Shown here: positions 44,488 to 52,823 of the stretch, piece by piece | Layout: the number at the start of each line of letters is the position of its first letter | How positions within the stretch are numbered: position 1 is the first letter of the stretch | Origin: CALLPQ01 sp039819545 | GTDB lineage: Bacteria > Pseudomonadota > Alphaproteobacteria > Caulobacterales > Parvularculaceae | NCBI GenBank assembly: GCA_039819545.1 | Contig: JBCBRS010000008.1 | Coordinates: forward strand, 65,359 to 129,358 | Direction: 5' to 3' | Length of the DNA: 64,000 nt | Program-made: the position numbers and the translations under genes | Notes under the pieces: generated by a model | Told to the model about the DNA's origin: nothing | Database searches by the model: none | The model's input: the letters and a program-made list of their open reading frames with translations, nothing else

Positions 44488-46443
44488 GTGGTCAACACAG
44501 GCACGCGAGCACCGGTTACCGGCAGTGACACCGTGTTGCGCGATACGGTGCACCCGGCGCTGACGCCGCCGCGCATCCTGCTTGTGGCCCTTTACCTTGC
44601 GCTGGTCGCCTACGCCTTGCTCTGGGGCATGGAACGCTTGATCCACAGCCTCGTGCCAGCCTACCCGCTGTCCAGCAATCTGAAACAGCCCGTCATTCTC
44701 TGCTTTTTCGTTATCGCCATCACCACATCCCTCATGGTTCGCAATCGCTGGCCCATGAAGGTGACCTTCATCATCACGCCGCTGGCTGTCTATCTGCCAC
44801 TGGTATTCACCAGTACGGGTGCGGAGATATTCCTGCTCGGCCGTGATGAGGGGTTTGAGCCGATCATGCAGCGTTTTTGTGGGCATACGGATATTATGAC
44901 CTGCGGCCCGGGCTACGCCAATATCGTCTTTCTGCGCCTGTTTCGCTCGCTCCCCGCCGTGATCCTCCTTCCGCTCTTTCATTTCCTGAGCTTGCGGCAT
45001 CTTGCCCGGGAATTGACGACCTGGAATCTCAAAACCATTTTTACCTCGCCACAGCGTAACGTGCCCAATGATGTGGATGTGTCGCGCACCATCCTCGATA
45101 CCTTTCTGGCGGGACGCCACATCTATACAGCGTTTTATGCAAACCTCACCGGTGGTTTGGCGATCCTTTATATGTCAAGCACGCTCGGTGTCTCATCAGG
45201 CTATCTCTATTTCGGCCTTGGTCTGTTGGCGGTACTGGGTGCCGCAATCATGATGGAAATTGCCTATCATTCGCCGCCAAAACATCGCGCAGGGTTATGC
45301 GCAACGGCCCTCATCTCCTATGAATCGATCCTTGTACTGAGTTTACTTGTAAATGCCTTTGCCGCCCAGCGCGCCGACAGTCTTGCCGCGCCATCCATGG
45401 TTGCCGGCGTTTCCTTTTTGACAATTCCCGTGGCGGCACGGTTGTTCCCGTCTTTTATCCTCGGGCGCCTAATCCTCTTTGGGGCCTGCGGCTTTGTGGT
45501 AATCACGGGCAGTGCGGAAATTGCCCGGTACGAGGCCGAACCCCTCGATTACTTCGTACCCACCGTTCTATTATTTGCCATCAATAGCGCGGTTGGCTGG
45601 TGGTGTTATCGCACGCATTATTCCGCGATTGCCACGTACCGGGAGATTGGCCGTCTGCAATCCCAGACCGCTCGTCAAAATACGGAATTAAGCCGGGTCC
45701 TGACAGCGCTTGAACAGGAAAAGACCCAGAACGAAGAAGCCTTTCAGTTCCGCGAAAAGCTTTTCCAGTTTCTGGGGCATGATCTGCGCCAGCCGATCAA
45801 TGCCCTCTCTTTCATGTTGTTTCGCCTGGAGCGTCAGGCAAAAGCGGACAGCGACAAGGAGACCCTGGCCCTCGCCCGGGAAAGTGTCGCCTCTGCGAAC
45901 CAGATGGTTGAGGACGTTCTTCAACTCTCGACGGAGCACCGCAAGGACCCCGACCGCGACGCGGAACCGGTTTCGATTGATGATATTTTTTCACTGCTGC
46001 GGGCGGAATTTGAACCCCAGTTCCTGACCAGTGGGGGCACCTTGCGGTTTGTCGCCACGGGCGTAGTGATCACAACCCATCGCGAAAATCTGCTGCGGGC
46101 CTTGCGCAATCTTTTGTCCAACGCGCTGAAATACGCGCCTGGTGCGCCAGTCCTCATGGGTGTCAGACGACGGGCGGGCGCAACCGAAATCCACGTCATC
46201 GACCGCGGACCCGGCATCGCCAGAAGCGATCACGATACACTCTTTGCACCGTTCAAACGCAGCACCACCGACGCAAAAATCAGTGGCCACGGCCTCGGTC
46301 TTGCGGTGACAAAAGAACTGATTGAGGCGGGCGGCGGCACGATCACCCTCTGCTCAAGGGTGGGCAGGGGGACGACGTTCATTATTCGTTTCCCCGCCTG
46401 GCCAGCGACCATCCCTGCTGGGCCCCATTCTGAGAACGAATAA
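44488..46443 (+). CDS. Multi-pass membrane sensor histidine kinase
   Basis: The 651-residue protein starts at a GTG with AGGAGGGG before it. About ten hydrophobic segments fill residues 25-390, followed by a short coiled coil (about 390-425). The kinase core has the H-box FLGHDLRQPINAL (His431), N-box LRNLLSNALKYAPG, DRGPGIARS and GHGLGLAVTKELIEAGGG. What the membrane part senses is unknown. Likely pairs with the response regulator just upstream. Confidence 0.92.
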   Translation: MVNTGTRAPVTGSDTVLRDTVHPALTPPRILLVALYLALVAYALLWGMERLIHSLVPAYPLSSNLKQPVILCFFVIAITTSLMVRNRWPMKVTFIITPLAVYLPLVFTSTGAEIFLLGRDEGFEPIMQRFCGHTDIMTCGPGYANIVFLRLFRSLPAVILLPLFHFLSLRHLARELTTWNLKTIFTSPQRNVPNDVDVSRTILDTFLAGRHIYTAFYANLTGGLAILYMSSTLGVSSGYLYFGLGLLAVLGAAIMMEIAYHSPPKHRAGLCATALISYESILVLSLLVNAFAAQRADSLAAPSMVAGVSFLTIPVAARLFPSFILGRLILFGACGFVVITGSAEIARYEAEPLDYFVPTVLLFAINSAVGWWCYRTHYSAIATYREIGRLQSQTARQNTELSRVLTALEQEKTQNEEAFQFREKLFQFLGHDLRQPINALSFMLFRLERQAKADSDKETLALARESVASANQMVEDVLQLSTEHRKDPDRDAEPVSIDDIFSLLRAEFEPQFLTSGGTLRFVATGVVITTHRENLLRALRNLLSNALKYAPGAPVLMGVRRRAGATEIHVIDRGPGIARSDHDTLFAPFKRSTTDAKISGHGLGLAVTKELIEAGGGTITLCSRVGRGTTFIIRFPAWPATIPAGPHSENE

Positions 46444-46528
46444 GCGTGCCCCTTTCCGCAAGGGGTTCCGGGCGTTATAAGGGAGCTTGTCTATCTGCTT
46501 GCAATTATTGGGAAATCCGGGGTTTTTT

Positions 46529-49078
46529 ATGGGACTGACTGCCTTTGGGCGCCGCGCTGGCGCGGCGATGTTGCTACTCGTTAGCCTGACCCTGTTGGGG
46601 GCCGCCTGTGCGCCGAAGCAAAAGGGTAAAGGCATGTCCTTTGCCGATCAAACGCGCGGCCTTACCAAGAAGGAAGGGTTTTTCGACCTTTATGTGGACA
46701 CGCGCGGGGGCCGGGTGCTGGCGCGTTTGCCTGAACCGGGGGAGGATGGCGTCGCGCTGCGGATGATTTATGCCAATGCGCTCACCGCCGGACTTGGCTC
46801 CAACCCTGTGGGTCTGGACCGGGGATTAACCACACGCGGCGCGGTCATCCGTGTGCGGCAAGTGGGCGCGCGGGCAATCTTTGAGGTGGAGAACTCCCGC
46901 TACCGCGCCAATGCCGAGAACCCTGCCGAGCGCGAATCGGTTGCTGCGTCGTTTGCCCGCTCGCAGCTTTGGGCAGGACCGATCCTCACCACCGCCCGCA
47001 ATGGCGATCTGCTAGTCGATCTGTCGGGCTTTTTGCGCCGTGACGCCATGGATATTGCCGGACAGCTGAAAGCCCGGGGTCAGGGCGCCTATGGGCTCGT
47101 GGCAGAGCTGAGCTATCCGGATGCCGCCTCCGCGCTTGCCTTTCCCGACAATATGGAAATCGATGCCACCCTGACCTTCTCAGCGCAAACACCGGGCCGG
47201 GAGGTCAGCCGGACCGCCGCCGATGGTCGGCAATTCACGCTGACCATGCACCATTCGTTTGTGCGGTTACCACCAGACGGCTTTACCCCGCGCGCCTTTG
47301 ACCCGCGGGTGGCGGCCATTGACGTGCCTTATTATGATTTTTCCGCAGACCTTGCCGCACCGGTAAAACGCGCCTTTGCACGCCGGTTCAGGCTGGAGCG
47401 CGAAGACCCCGCTGTTGCTTCCGGCCCGGTGAAAAAGCCGCTGATTTTCTATGTGGATCGCGGCGCGCCGGAACCCATTCGCTCGGCCCTGATCGATGGC
47501 GCCTCCTGGTGGGCTGATGCCTTTGAGGAGGCTGGGCTTGAGCGCGCCTTCCGCGTGGAAATCCTGCCCGAAGATGCCCACCCCATGGATGTGCGCTACA
47601 ACGTCATTCAATGGACCCACCGGCAAACGCGTGGCTGGTCCTATGGCGGCGGTGTTTATGATCCGCGTACGGGCGAAATGCTCAAGGCGCACGTGATCCT
47701 CGGTAGTCAGCGTGTGCGTCAGGATCGCATGATCTTTGAAGGGCTGGCCGGTACCTCCAAAACCGGTACCGGCGCGGTTGATGATCCCATCGAAATCGCC
47801 CTTGCCCGGATCCGGCAGCTTTCCGCCCATGAGGTTGGCCATACACTTGGCTTTGCCCATAATTTTGCAGCATCAACCAATGACCGCGCCTCCGTCATGG
47901 ATTATCCGGCACCGGATATTCAGGTTACAGACGATGGGGCACTGGATTTCAGCCGTGCCTATGCCAGCGGGATTGGTATTTGGGATAAATTTACGGTCAA
48001 ATGGCTTTACTCGACCTTCGTGCCCGATAGCACCGCGCCCGAACGCCAGCGCAGCCTCGATAATATGGTCGACCGCGCCTATGAGCAGGGCTTGCGTTTT
48101 GTGGCCGATCGCCATGGTCGGTCCGTCGGCGCGCCCCATGCCTATGGGTCGGTTTGGGATAATGGCGATGACCCCGTCGCCGCCCTCGACACCGCTATGG
48201 CCGTACGGGAAATCGGGTTGCGGAATTTCGATATTCCCATGATCAAAGACGGCACACCGCGCGCGCAATTGCGCGAGGTGCTGGTGCCCGTTTATCTTTA
48301 TCACCGGTATCAGGTGGCCGCCGCAGCCAAGTTGATTGGCGGCTATGACTTTACCTATGCCAAGGCGGGTGATGGTCTGTCATTTTCTGCGCCAGTGCAG
48401 CCAGCCCGCCAGCGCGCCGCCATTGCGGGGCTTCTCAAAACGCTGGAGCCAAAAGCCCTCAGCCTGCCCGACCGCATTCTTGTGCGCCTTGCCCCGCCGG
48501 TGGGCAGCTTTGGTGGCAGTGGCGCCAGTGAGGAATTTGCCAGCGGTCTTGGCGCTATCTTTGACCCGCTCAGCGCCGCCGACGCCGCGGCAACCGCAAC
48601 GCTCACCGCCATGCTGGAACCCACACGTCTGGCGCGGCTGATCGAAACCAACCGGCGCAATGCAGCGTCACCGTCTTACGAAGAGCTGCTCGCCGCGCTT
48701 GAGATCGCGGTTTTTGCCGATGCGCCTGATGCAAAGCTTGCGCCCATCGCGCGGCGAATTCAGACCCGGTTCCTCCTGACCCTGATGACCTTGAACCGGG
48801 ATGCCCGCACGAGCCCTGAAGTGCAGGCAGAAACCGATGCGTACCTGTTAAAACTGCAAAGCCGCCTCTCCTCCGGTCTTGATGACGATAACCGCAATCC
48901 CGCAAAAAATCATCGCGGCTGGCTTTTGTCGTTGATCAGTGAACATCTCAATCAGGATATGGCCGTGAACGCGATCCTCGACCAACAGGTAGACATCCCG
49001 CCCGGCAGTCCAATTGGCAGCCCGTCTCATGGCGTTTTTGGGTATCACATGGAAACGTGCTGGCACTGTACACCGTAA
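46529..49078 (+). CDS. Zinc-dependent metalloprotease lipoprotein (metzincin motif)
   Basis: From the ATG at 46529 the 849-residue protein has a lipoprotein signal (AMLLLVSLTLLGAAC). The body matches a family of large bacterial zinc proteases: YYDFSADLAAPVKRAFARRF, ILPEDAHPMDVRYNVIQW and the complete HEVGHTLGFAH (434-444), giving His434, His438 and His444 as ligands and Glu435 as base. Probably attached to the envelope facing the periplasm or outside. It follows the kinase by 86 bases and may or may not share its transcript. Confidence 0.92.
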   Translation: MGLTAFGRRAGAAMLLLVSLTLLGAACAPKQKGKGMSFADQTRGLTKKEGFFDLYVDTRGGRVLARLPEPGEDGVALRMIYANALTAGLGSNPVGLDRGLTTRGAVIRVRQVGARAIFEVENSRYRANAENPAERESVAASFARSQLWAGPILTTARNGDLLVDLSGFLRRDAMDIAGQLKARGQGAYGLVAELSYPDAASALAFPDNMEIDATLTFSAQTPGREVSRTAADGRQFTLTMHHSFVRLPPDGFTPRAFDPRVAAIDVPYYDFSADLAAPVKRAFARRFRLEREDPAVASGPVKKPLIFYVDRGAPEPIRSALIDGASWWADAFEEAGLERAFRVEILPEDAHPMDVRYNVIQWTHRQTRGWSYGGGVYDPRTGEMLKAHVILGSQRVRQDRMIFEGLAGTSKTGTGAVDDPIEIALARIRQLSAHEVGHTLGFAHNFAASTNDRASVMDYPAPDIQVTDDGALDFSRAYASGIGIWDKFTVKWLYSTFVPDSTAPERQRSLDNMVDRAYEQGLRFVADRHGRSVGAPHAYGSVWDNGDDPVAALDTAMAVREIGLRNFDIPMIKDGTPRAQLREVLVPVYLYHRYQVAAAAKLIGGYDFTYAKAGDGLSFSAPVQPARQRAAIAGLLKTLEPKALSLPDRILVRLAPPVGSFGGSGASEEFASGLGAIFDPLSAADAAATATLTAMLEPTRLARLIETNRRNAASPSYEELLAALEIAVFADAPDAKLAPIARRIQTRFLLTLMTLNRDARTSPEVQAETDAYLLKLQSRLSSGLDDDNRNPAKNHRGWLLSLISEHLNQDMAVNAILDQQVDIPPGSPIGSPSHGVFGYHMETCWHCTP

Positions 49079-49246
49079 CGTCCTCAAAAATTGGGTTTGG
49101 TAAATACGCATTAAGCTAAAGATGGGGTGAATGAACCCTAAACAAATTCAATAAAAAACTTTCATGGCTGGCAATAGGTATATTGCTACGCTCTGATCTA
49201 TTGAAATGATGCGTTTGGCTTTTGCGGGATTTATCTGGGGAGATAA

Positions 49247-49708
49247 ATGGGAACTCTTTTATCCGGCGAAGGGCGATCAAACCGTTCGGTTTGGTGGCTC
49301 ACCCATCTTGTAACAATCACCGGCCTGTATCTTGTTGGGCTGGTGACCTGTGCGGTGCTGACAAGCGATAGCACAACCCATGAAATCCAGACACTGATGT
49401 TACCGGCGGCCCTTGTCATTGCAATCCTGATGATTTGGACACTGACCGCTGTTTGCGTGCGCCGTCTGCATGATTTTGGTTGGTCGGGCCTTTGGTTGGG
49501 GCTCGCGCTGATCCCCGTTTTTGGTCAGGTCTGGTTTGTCTATGTGCTGGGAATAAAATCCGGGCACGGCGCGGCGAATGAGTTTGGCGAGGCACCGCCA
49601 GCACTCGCGGACGGCCTGCGCACGCTAAAACGGCTCATCAATGAAAACGGCAGATTGTCCCGGCGGATCAATTGCTTCAATGGCGTTTTTCGAGGATCAG
49701 ACGGGTGA
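49247..49708 (+). CDS. DUF805 family membrane protein
   Basis: The 153-residue protein has three or four membrane helices: LVTITGLYLVGLVTCAVL, LMLPAALVIAILMIWTLTAV and WSGLWLGLALIPVFGQVWFVYVLG. The family signature RRLHDFGWSGLW links the last two. Function unknown. GGGGAGATAA precedes the ATG. The last ten codons overlap the end of the opposing gene by 32 bases. Confidence 0.85.
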   Translation: MGTLLSGEGRSNRSVWWLTHLVTITGLYLVGLVTCAVLTSDSTTHEIQTLMLPAALVIAILMIWTLTAVCVRRLHDFGWSGLWLGLALIPVFGQVWFVYVLGIKSGHGAANEFGEAPPALADGLRTLKRLINENGRLSRRINCFNGVFRGSDG

Positions 49709-50612
49709 TCTGCAGGTAGCCGGCCTCCAGCGCCTCTAAACGCTCTGCCCACAGATTTGCGTGCGTGCCAAGCAACGTCACGAGCCCAGCCCGCTGGCGA
49801 TTGTCGGCAACACCATTGAGGATTTGCCAGGCCGACCGCCAGCCCGCCCAGCCCTGACGAACCAGCGGGATAAAGGTTGCCGTATCGTCAACCTCGCCAA
49901 TGACATCGAAGCCGGATTTTTCTGCCGCCTCGCGCAGTGTTGTTACGGGATGGGCAACCCCTTGCCACGGGCTGGCAAAGGCTGATTTCAACCGGATCTC
50001 GCGCCGCGGCACAGTAAAGTCGACCGCAACACCCTTGCCCCCCGGTGATAGTAGGTCACTCAGGAGGCGGAATGGTTGCACCATATCGCTTTCGCGGTGC
50101 GCCTCAAACAAGATCATACCGCCATCCATGGTGGCGCGGCCCGACCGCTTGCGTAAATGGCTATAATCGATGAGACGCACCCCTTGCGCCGGACACGCGC
50201 GGCGGGTGTAACCGGTCGTGCGCCAGCGCGTCCCGGTTTTCAAATCAAACAGCGGTGCCCCGCGCCCTGCCCCAAGCACAGCCACGCGCGCACTGGTATC
50301 GATCATCAAAGATCGGGCAAGGTGCAACGTCCAGCCGGGACTACCCGGTTCAATGCGCCCCGGACCCCAGATCGCCTCCGCCACCAGGTCGGCCTGATCA
50401 TCAATAGAGGCAAGGGGGCGACCCGCCCGGCTGTGTTGCAGCAGGACAGACCGACGCTCCACATACGGATCAAAGTCATACCCCTCCCACCAGGCATGGA
50501 AACGGCGACCGAGATAAGAGAGCTTTGGCGTAATTCCCGGCAAACGCTGGATCGACCCGCGCACAGCGGGCGATGCAAGAGCCGGAGAAGAAGATGATGC
50601 AAGCGGCGCCAT
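49677..50612 (-). CDS. Putative SAM-dependent methyltransferase-like protein
   Basis: The 311-residue protein contains ARVAVLGAGRGAPLFDL, a glycine-rich loop like motif I of class I methyltransferases, and later LLSDLLSPGGKGVAVDFTVP, like the post-motif strand region. The family is not recognised and the target is unknown. Follows the glycosylase-like gene by 53 bases on the same strand and overlaps the DUF805 gene at its 3' end. Confidence 0.5.
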   Translation of the reverse strand: MAPLASSSSPALASPAVRGSIQRLPGITPKLSYLGRRFHAWWEGYDFDPYVERRSVLLQHSRAGRPLASIDDQADLVAEAIWGPGRIEPGSPGWTLHLARSLMIDTSARVAVLGAGRGAPLFDLKTGTRWRTTGYTRRACPAQGVRLIDYSHLRKRSGRATMDGGMILFEAHRESDMVQPFRLLSDLLSPGGKGVAVDFTVPRREIRLKSAFASPWQGVAHPVTTLREAAEKSGFDVIGEVDDTATFIPLVRQGWAGWRSAWQILNGVADNRQRAGLVTLLGTHANLWAERLEALEAGYLQITRLILEKRH

Positions 50613-50665
50613 GGGTCATCACATGAATTAAAGGCCCAAATTGGCACAGCAACGCTACGAATTCG

Positions 50666-51319
50666 TTAAGGATTGCCCGGCCGCGCCGGACCGTTCGCCC
50701 GGATTTGTGTAATCCGCTGGCGAAGCACAGGGATAATCTCGTTCTCGAACACCCGATTACGCGCCAGCCATGCATTATTGCGCCAGGATGGATGTGGCAT
50801 CGGAATAAAACGCGGCCCAAAGTCCCGCCAGTTTGCCACCGTCTGCGTCAAGGTGCGCGCCGCCCCCGCCCCCAGATGCCATCGCTGCGCATAAAGACCC
50901 ACCAACAAGATAAGGTCCAGTTGCGCCAAGTGATCCATTAATGGCGCCCGCCAGGTTTGCGCGCATTCTGGTCGGGGTGGCAGGTCGGCACCTTTGTGGT
51001 TTTGACCGGGAAAACAAAATCCCATGGGAACGATGGCGACTTTGCTCGCGTCGTAAAAGAACGCCTCATCAACACCCATCCAGATGCGCAGGCGATCACC
51101 CGACGGGTCAGTGAAAGGTCGCCCGCTCGCGTGAACCCGCGTGCCCGGTGCCTGGCCGAAAATGCCAATTCGCGCAGTGGCGGAAACCTGCAAAACCGGT
51201 CGTGGCTGGTGCGCAAAATGCGGGGCGCAAAGGGTGCAGGCCCGAATATCAGCCACCAGACGGGTCAGGTCCGCGGGGTCACGCTTCTTGTTATTCCCCG
51301 CTACAACCGGCGTTGCCAT
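50666..51319 (-). CDS. Uracil-DNA glycosylase family protein (HI_0220.2-like)
   Basis: The 217-residue protein matches the UDG-fold family typified by HI_0220.2: IRACTLCAPHF, ARIGIFGQAPGTRVHASGRP, DPSGDRLRIWMGV, IVPMGFCFPGQ, LPPRPECAQTW and PMPHPSWRNN. The Cys-rich positions (CTLC, GFC, PEC) may hold an iron-sulfur cluster, but this is inference. Possible role in removing damaged bases. Its ATG directly follows the stop of the upstream gene. Confidence 0.85.
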   Translation of the reverse strand: MATPVVAGNNKKRDPADLTRLVADIRACTLCAPHFAHQPRPVLQVSATARIGIFGQAPGTRVHASGRPFTDPSGDRLRIWMGVDEAFFYDASKVAIVPMGFCFPGQNHKGADLPPRPECAQTWRAPLMDHLAQLDLILLVGLYAQRWHLGAGAARTLTQTVANWRDFGPRFIPMPHPSWRNNAWLARNRVFENEIIPVLRQRITQIRANGPARPGNP

Positions 51320-51865
51320 TCAGGCACCGGAAGGACGAAAGAGGTCCTTAAACTGACAAATTTCCGCGGACCCGTTCGGTACGCCCGATGCGGTTTGGTT
51401 GGCCTCGATCATAATTTCATCTGTACAAATATCATCGATCAGCTGATCAAGTGAGGAAACCTCAGCGCCGAGGTTTAGCTTGCTGCCGTCGCGGTCCCGC
51501 CCCGTGAGCAGTTTTTTAGCGCGCCCCAGCTGGTCCACCACAAAAACCGGTTGCCCAGAAAGATGTGCAACAACCGCATCGCGCGCCATTGTCTCACGCG
51601 CAGGCAGCGTAACGATAAGCGCCGCCGGATATGCCGATTTCAAGCGACCAACCGACGCGGCCTGTGCCGGCTGTCGCGGGGATTGAGCAAGGCTTTGCAG
51701 CGTGGCCATGCGGCTTGTATCGGGGACCGGATACATCACCCGGTTAATCACAAACGGCGCCAGCGCAAACAGGGCGCCCAGCGACAGGAGAAGCGCCTTG
51801 TCCTGGCGAATAATTGCCGGAATACGCCGCCAGGTCTTCAACACATGCTTCAATTGCTCACTCAC
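51320..51865 (-). CDS. Single-pass membrane protein of unknown function
   Basis: The 181-residue protein has one membrane helix (ALLLSLGALFALAPFVINRV) near residue 25-45 and a soluble part with GRLKSAYPAALIVTLPARE. No family recognised. The ATG overlaps the end of the GFA gene by four bases and the stop touches the glycosylase start, so it sits in a compact dxs-led operon. Confidence 0.65.
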   Translation of the reverse strand: MSEQLKHVLKTWRRIPAIIRQDKALLLSLGALFALAPFVINRVMYPVPDTSRMATLQSLAQSPRQPAQAASVGRLKSAYPAALIVTLPARETMARDAVVAHLSGQPVFVVDQLGRAKKLLTGRDRDGSKLNLGAEVSSLDQLIDDICTDEIMIEANQTASGVPNGSAEICQFKDLFRPSGA

Positions 51866-52263
51866 TGGCTCAGATGGGCAAGGTCACCGGCATGCGCCTC
51901 CCAGTTTTGGCCATCGAAGGGTTCGATGGTGATATGGGAGAACTGCGCGCGGTCCATACACCGCAGGTTTAGCGAGATACCGTCAGGATTGGAACGCGGC
52001 GTATAGTACGGTTTGACCCCGCAATATTGGCAAAAGGTATGGCGTGCAGCGCCGGTGTTGAAGCGATAGGTGGTGAGCGCCGTTTGATCGCCAAGCATGA
52101 CCACATCGCGCTTCGGCACGATCACATGGAGGTACCCAAGCCGGGTGCAAATCGAACAATTGCACTCATGGGCGGTTATCTCACCCGGCAGCATGGCTTC
52201 AAACCGCACGCGCCCGCAATGACAAGCCCCGGTTTTGGTAGAACGTTCATCTGCACACACCAT
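51862..52263 (-). CDS. GFA-family zinc-binding protein
   Basis: The 133-residue protein has the glutathione-dependent formaldehyde-activating (GFA/CENP-V) fold: GACHCGRVRFEA, ECNCSICTRLGYL and TFCQYCGVKPYY provide the Cys ligands for two zincs. Many members have no known substrate. Its ATG overlaps the upstream stop by one base (TAATG). Confidence 0.9.
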   Translation of the reverse strand: MVCADERSTKTGACHCGRVRFEAMLPGEITAHECNCSICTRLGYLHVIVPKRDVVMLGDQTALTTYRFNTGAARHTFCQYCGVKPYYTPRSNPDGISLNLRCMDRAQFSHITIEPFDGQNWEAHAGDLAHLSQ

Positions 52264-52823
52264 TAGTCGCCTTGAACGCCGCGCTTGAGGCCGGGCAGAC
52301 CATCAATACTCTGCGCATTGGTCTTATAGCGATGCTCCATCCACTCATCGGTGGGTTTAGCATCAAGCCAGCGATTAAGCTGATCGCGCTCGCCCTTAAA
52401 CTCATAGAACGGAACACCCCAGCCGCAGCTATCTGCAATACGGGTGATCTTGATACGGATTACAGCGCGCGCCTTCTCGTATCCCGGAAAGAGCGAGAAC
52501 AGGTCGGGAAACTCCGGCGCATCCATGGCAATTGCCTCGCCCTCCCCGTAGAGACGCAGGATGTTTGCCGGCCCCTCAAAGGCGCAGAACATGATAGTAA
52601 TGCGCCCATTTTCCGTAACATGGGCATGGGTCTCAATGCCAGAACCACCGAGATCAAGATAAGCCACTGTGAGGGGATCAATAATGGCAAAACTGTCATA
52701 CCCCTTGGGCGAGACATTCACATGCCCCTCACCCGACAACGGCGCCGTCGCCACGAAGAACATCTTCTGAGCCCGGATGAACGCGACAAGCCGGTCGTCA
52801 AGGCGGTCGTACAGTTTACCCAT
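52263..52823 (-). CDS. Pyridoxamine 5'-phosphate oxidase-fold protein
   Basis: The 186-residue protein is a flavin- or haem-binding split-barrel of the PPOX group: FFVATAPLSGEGHVNVSPKG, VAYLDLGGSGIETHAHV and ITIMFCAFEGPANILRLYG. Likely an FMN- or F420-type oxidoreductase; the substrate is unknown. It overlaps dxs by eight bases, so translation is probably coupled. Confidence 0.88.
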   Translation of the reverse strand: MGKLYDRLDDRLVAFIRAQKMFFVATAPLSGEGHVNVSPKGYDSFAIIDPLTVAYLDLGGSGIETHAHVTENGRITIMFCAFEGPANILRLYGEGEAIAMDAPEFPDLFSLFPGYEKARAVIRIKITRIADSCGWGVPFYEFKGERDQLNRWLDAKPTDEWMEHRYKTNAQSIDGLPGLKRGVQGD

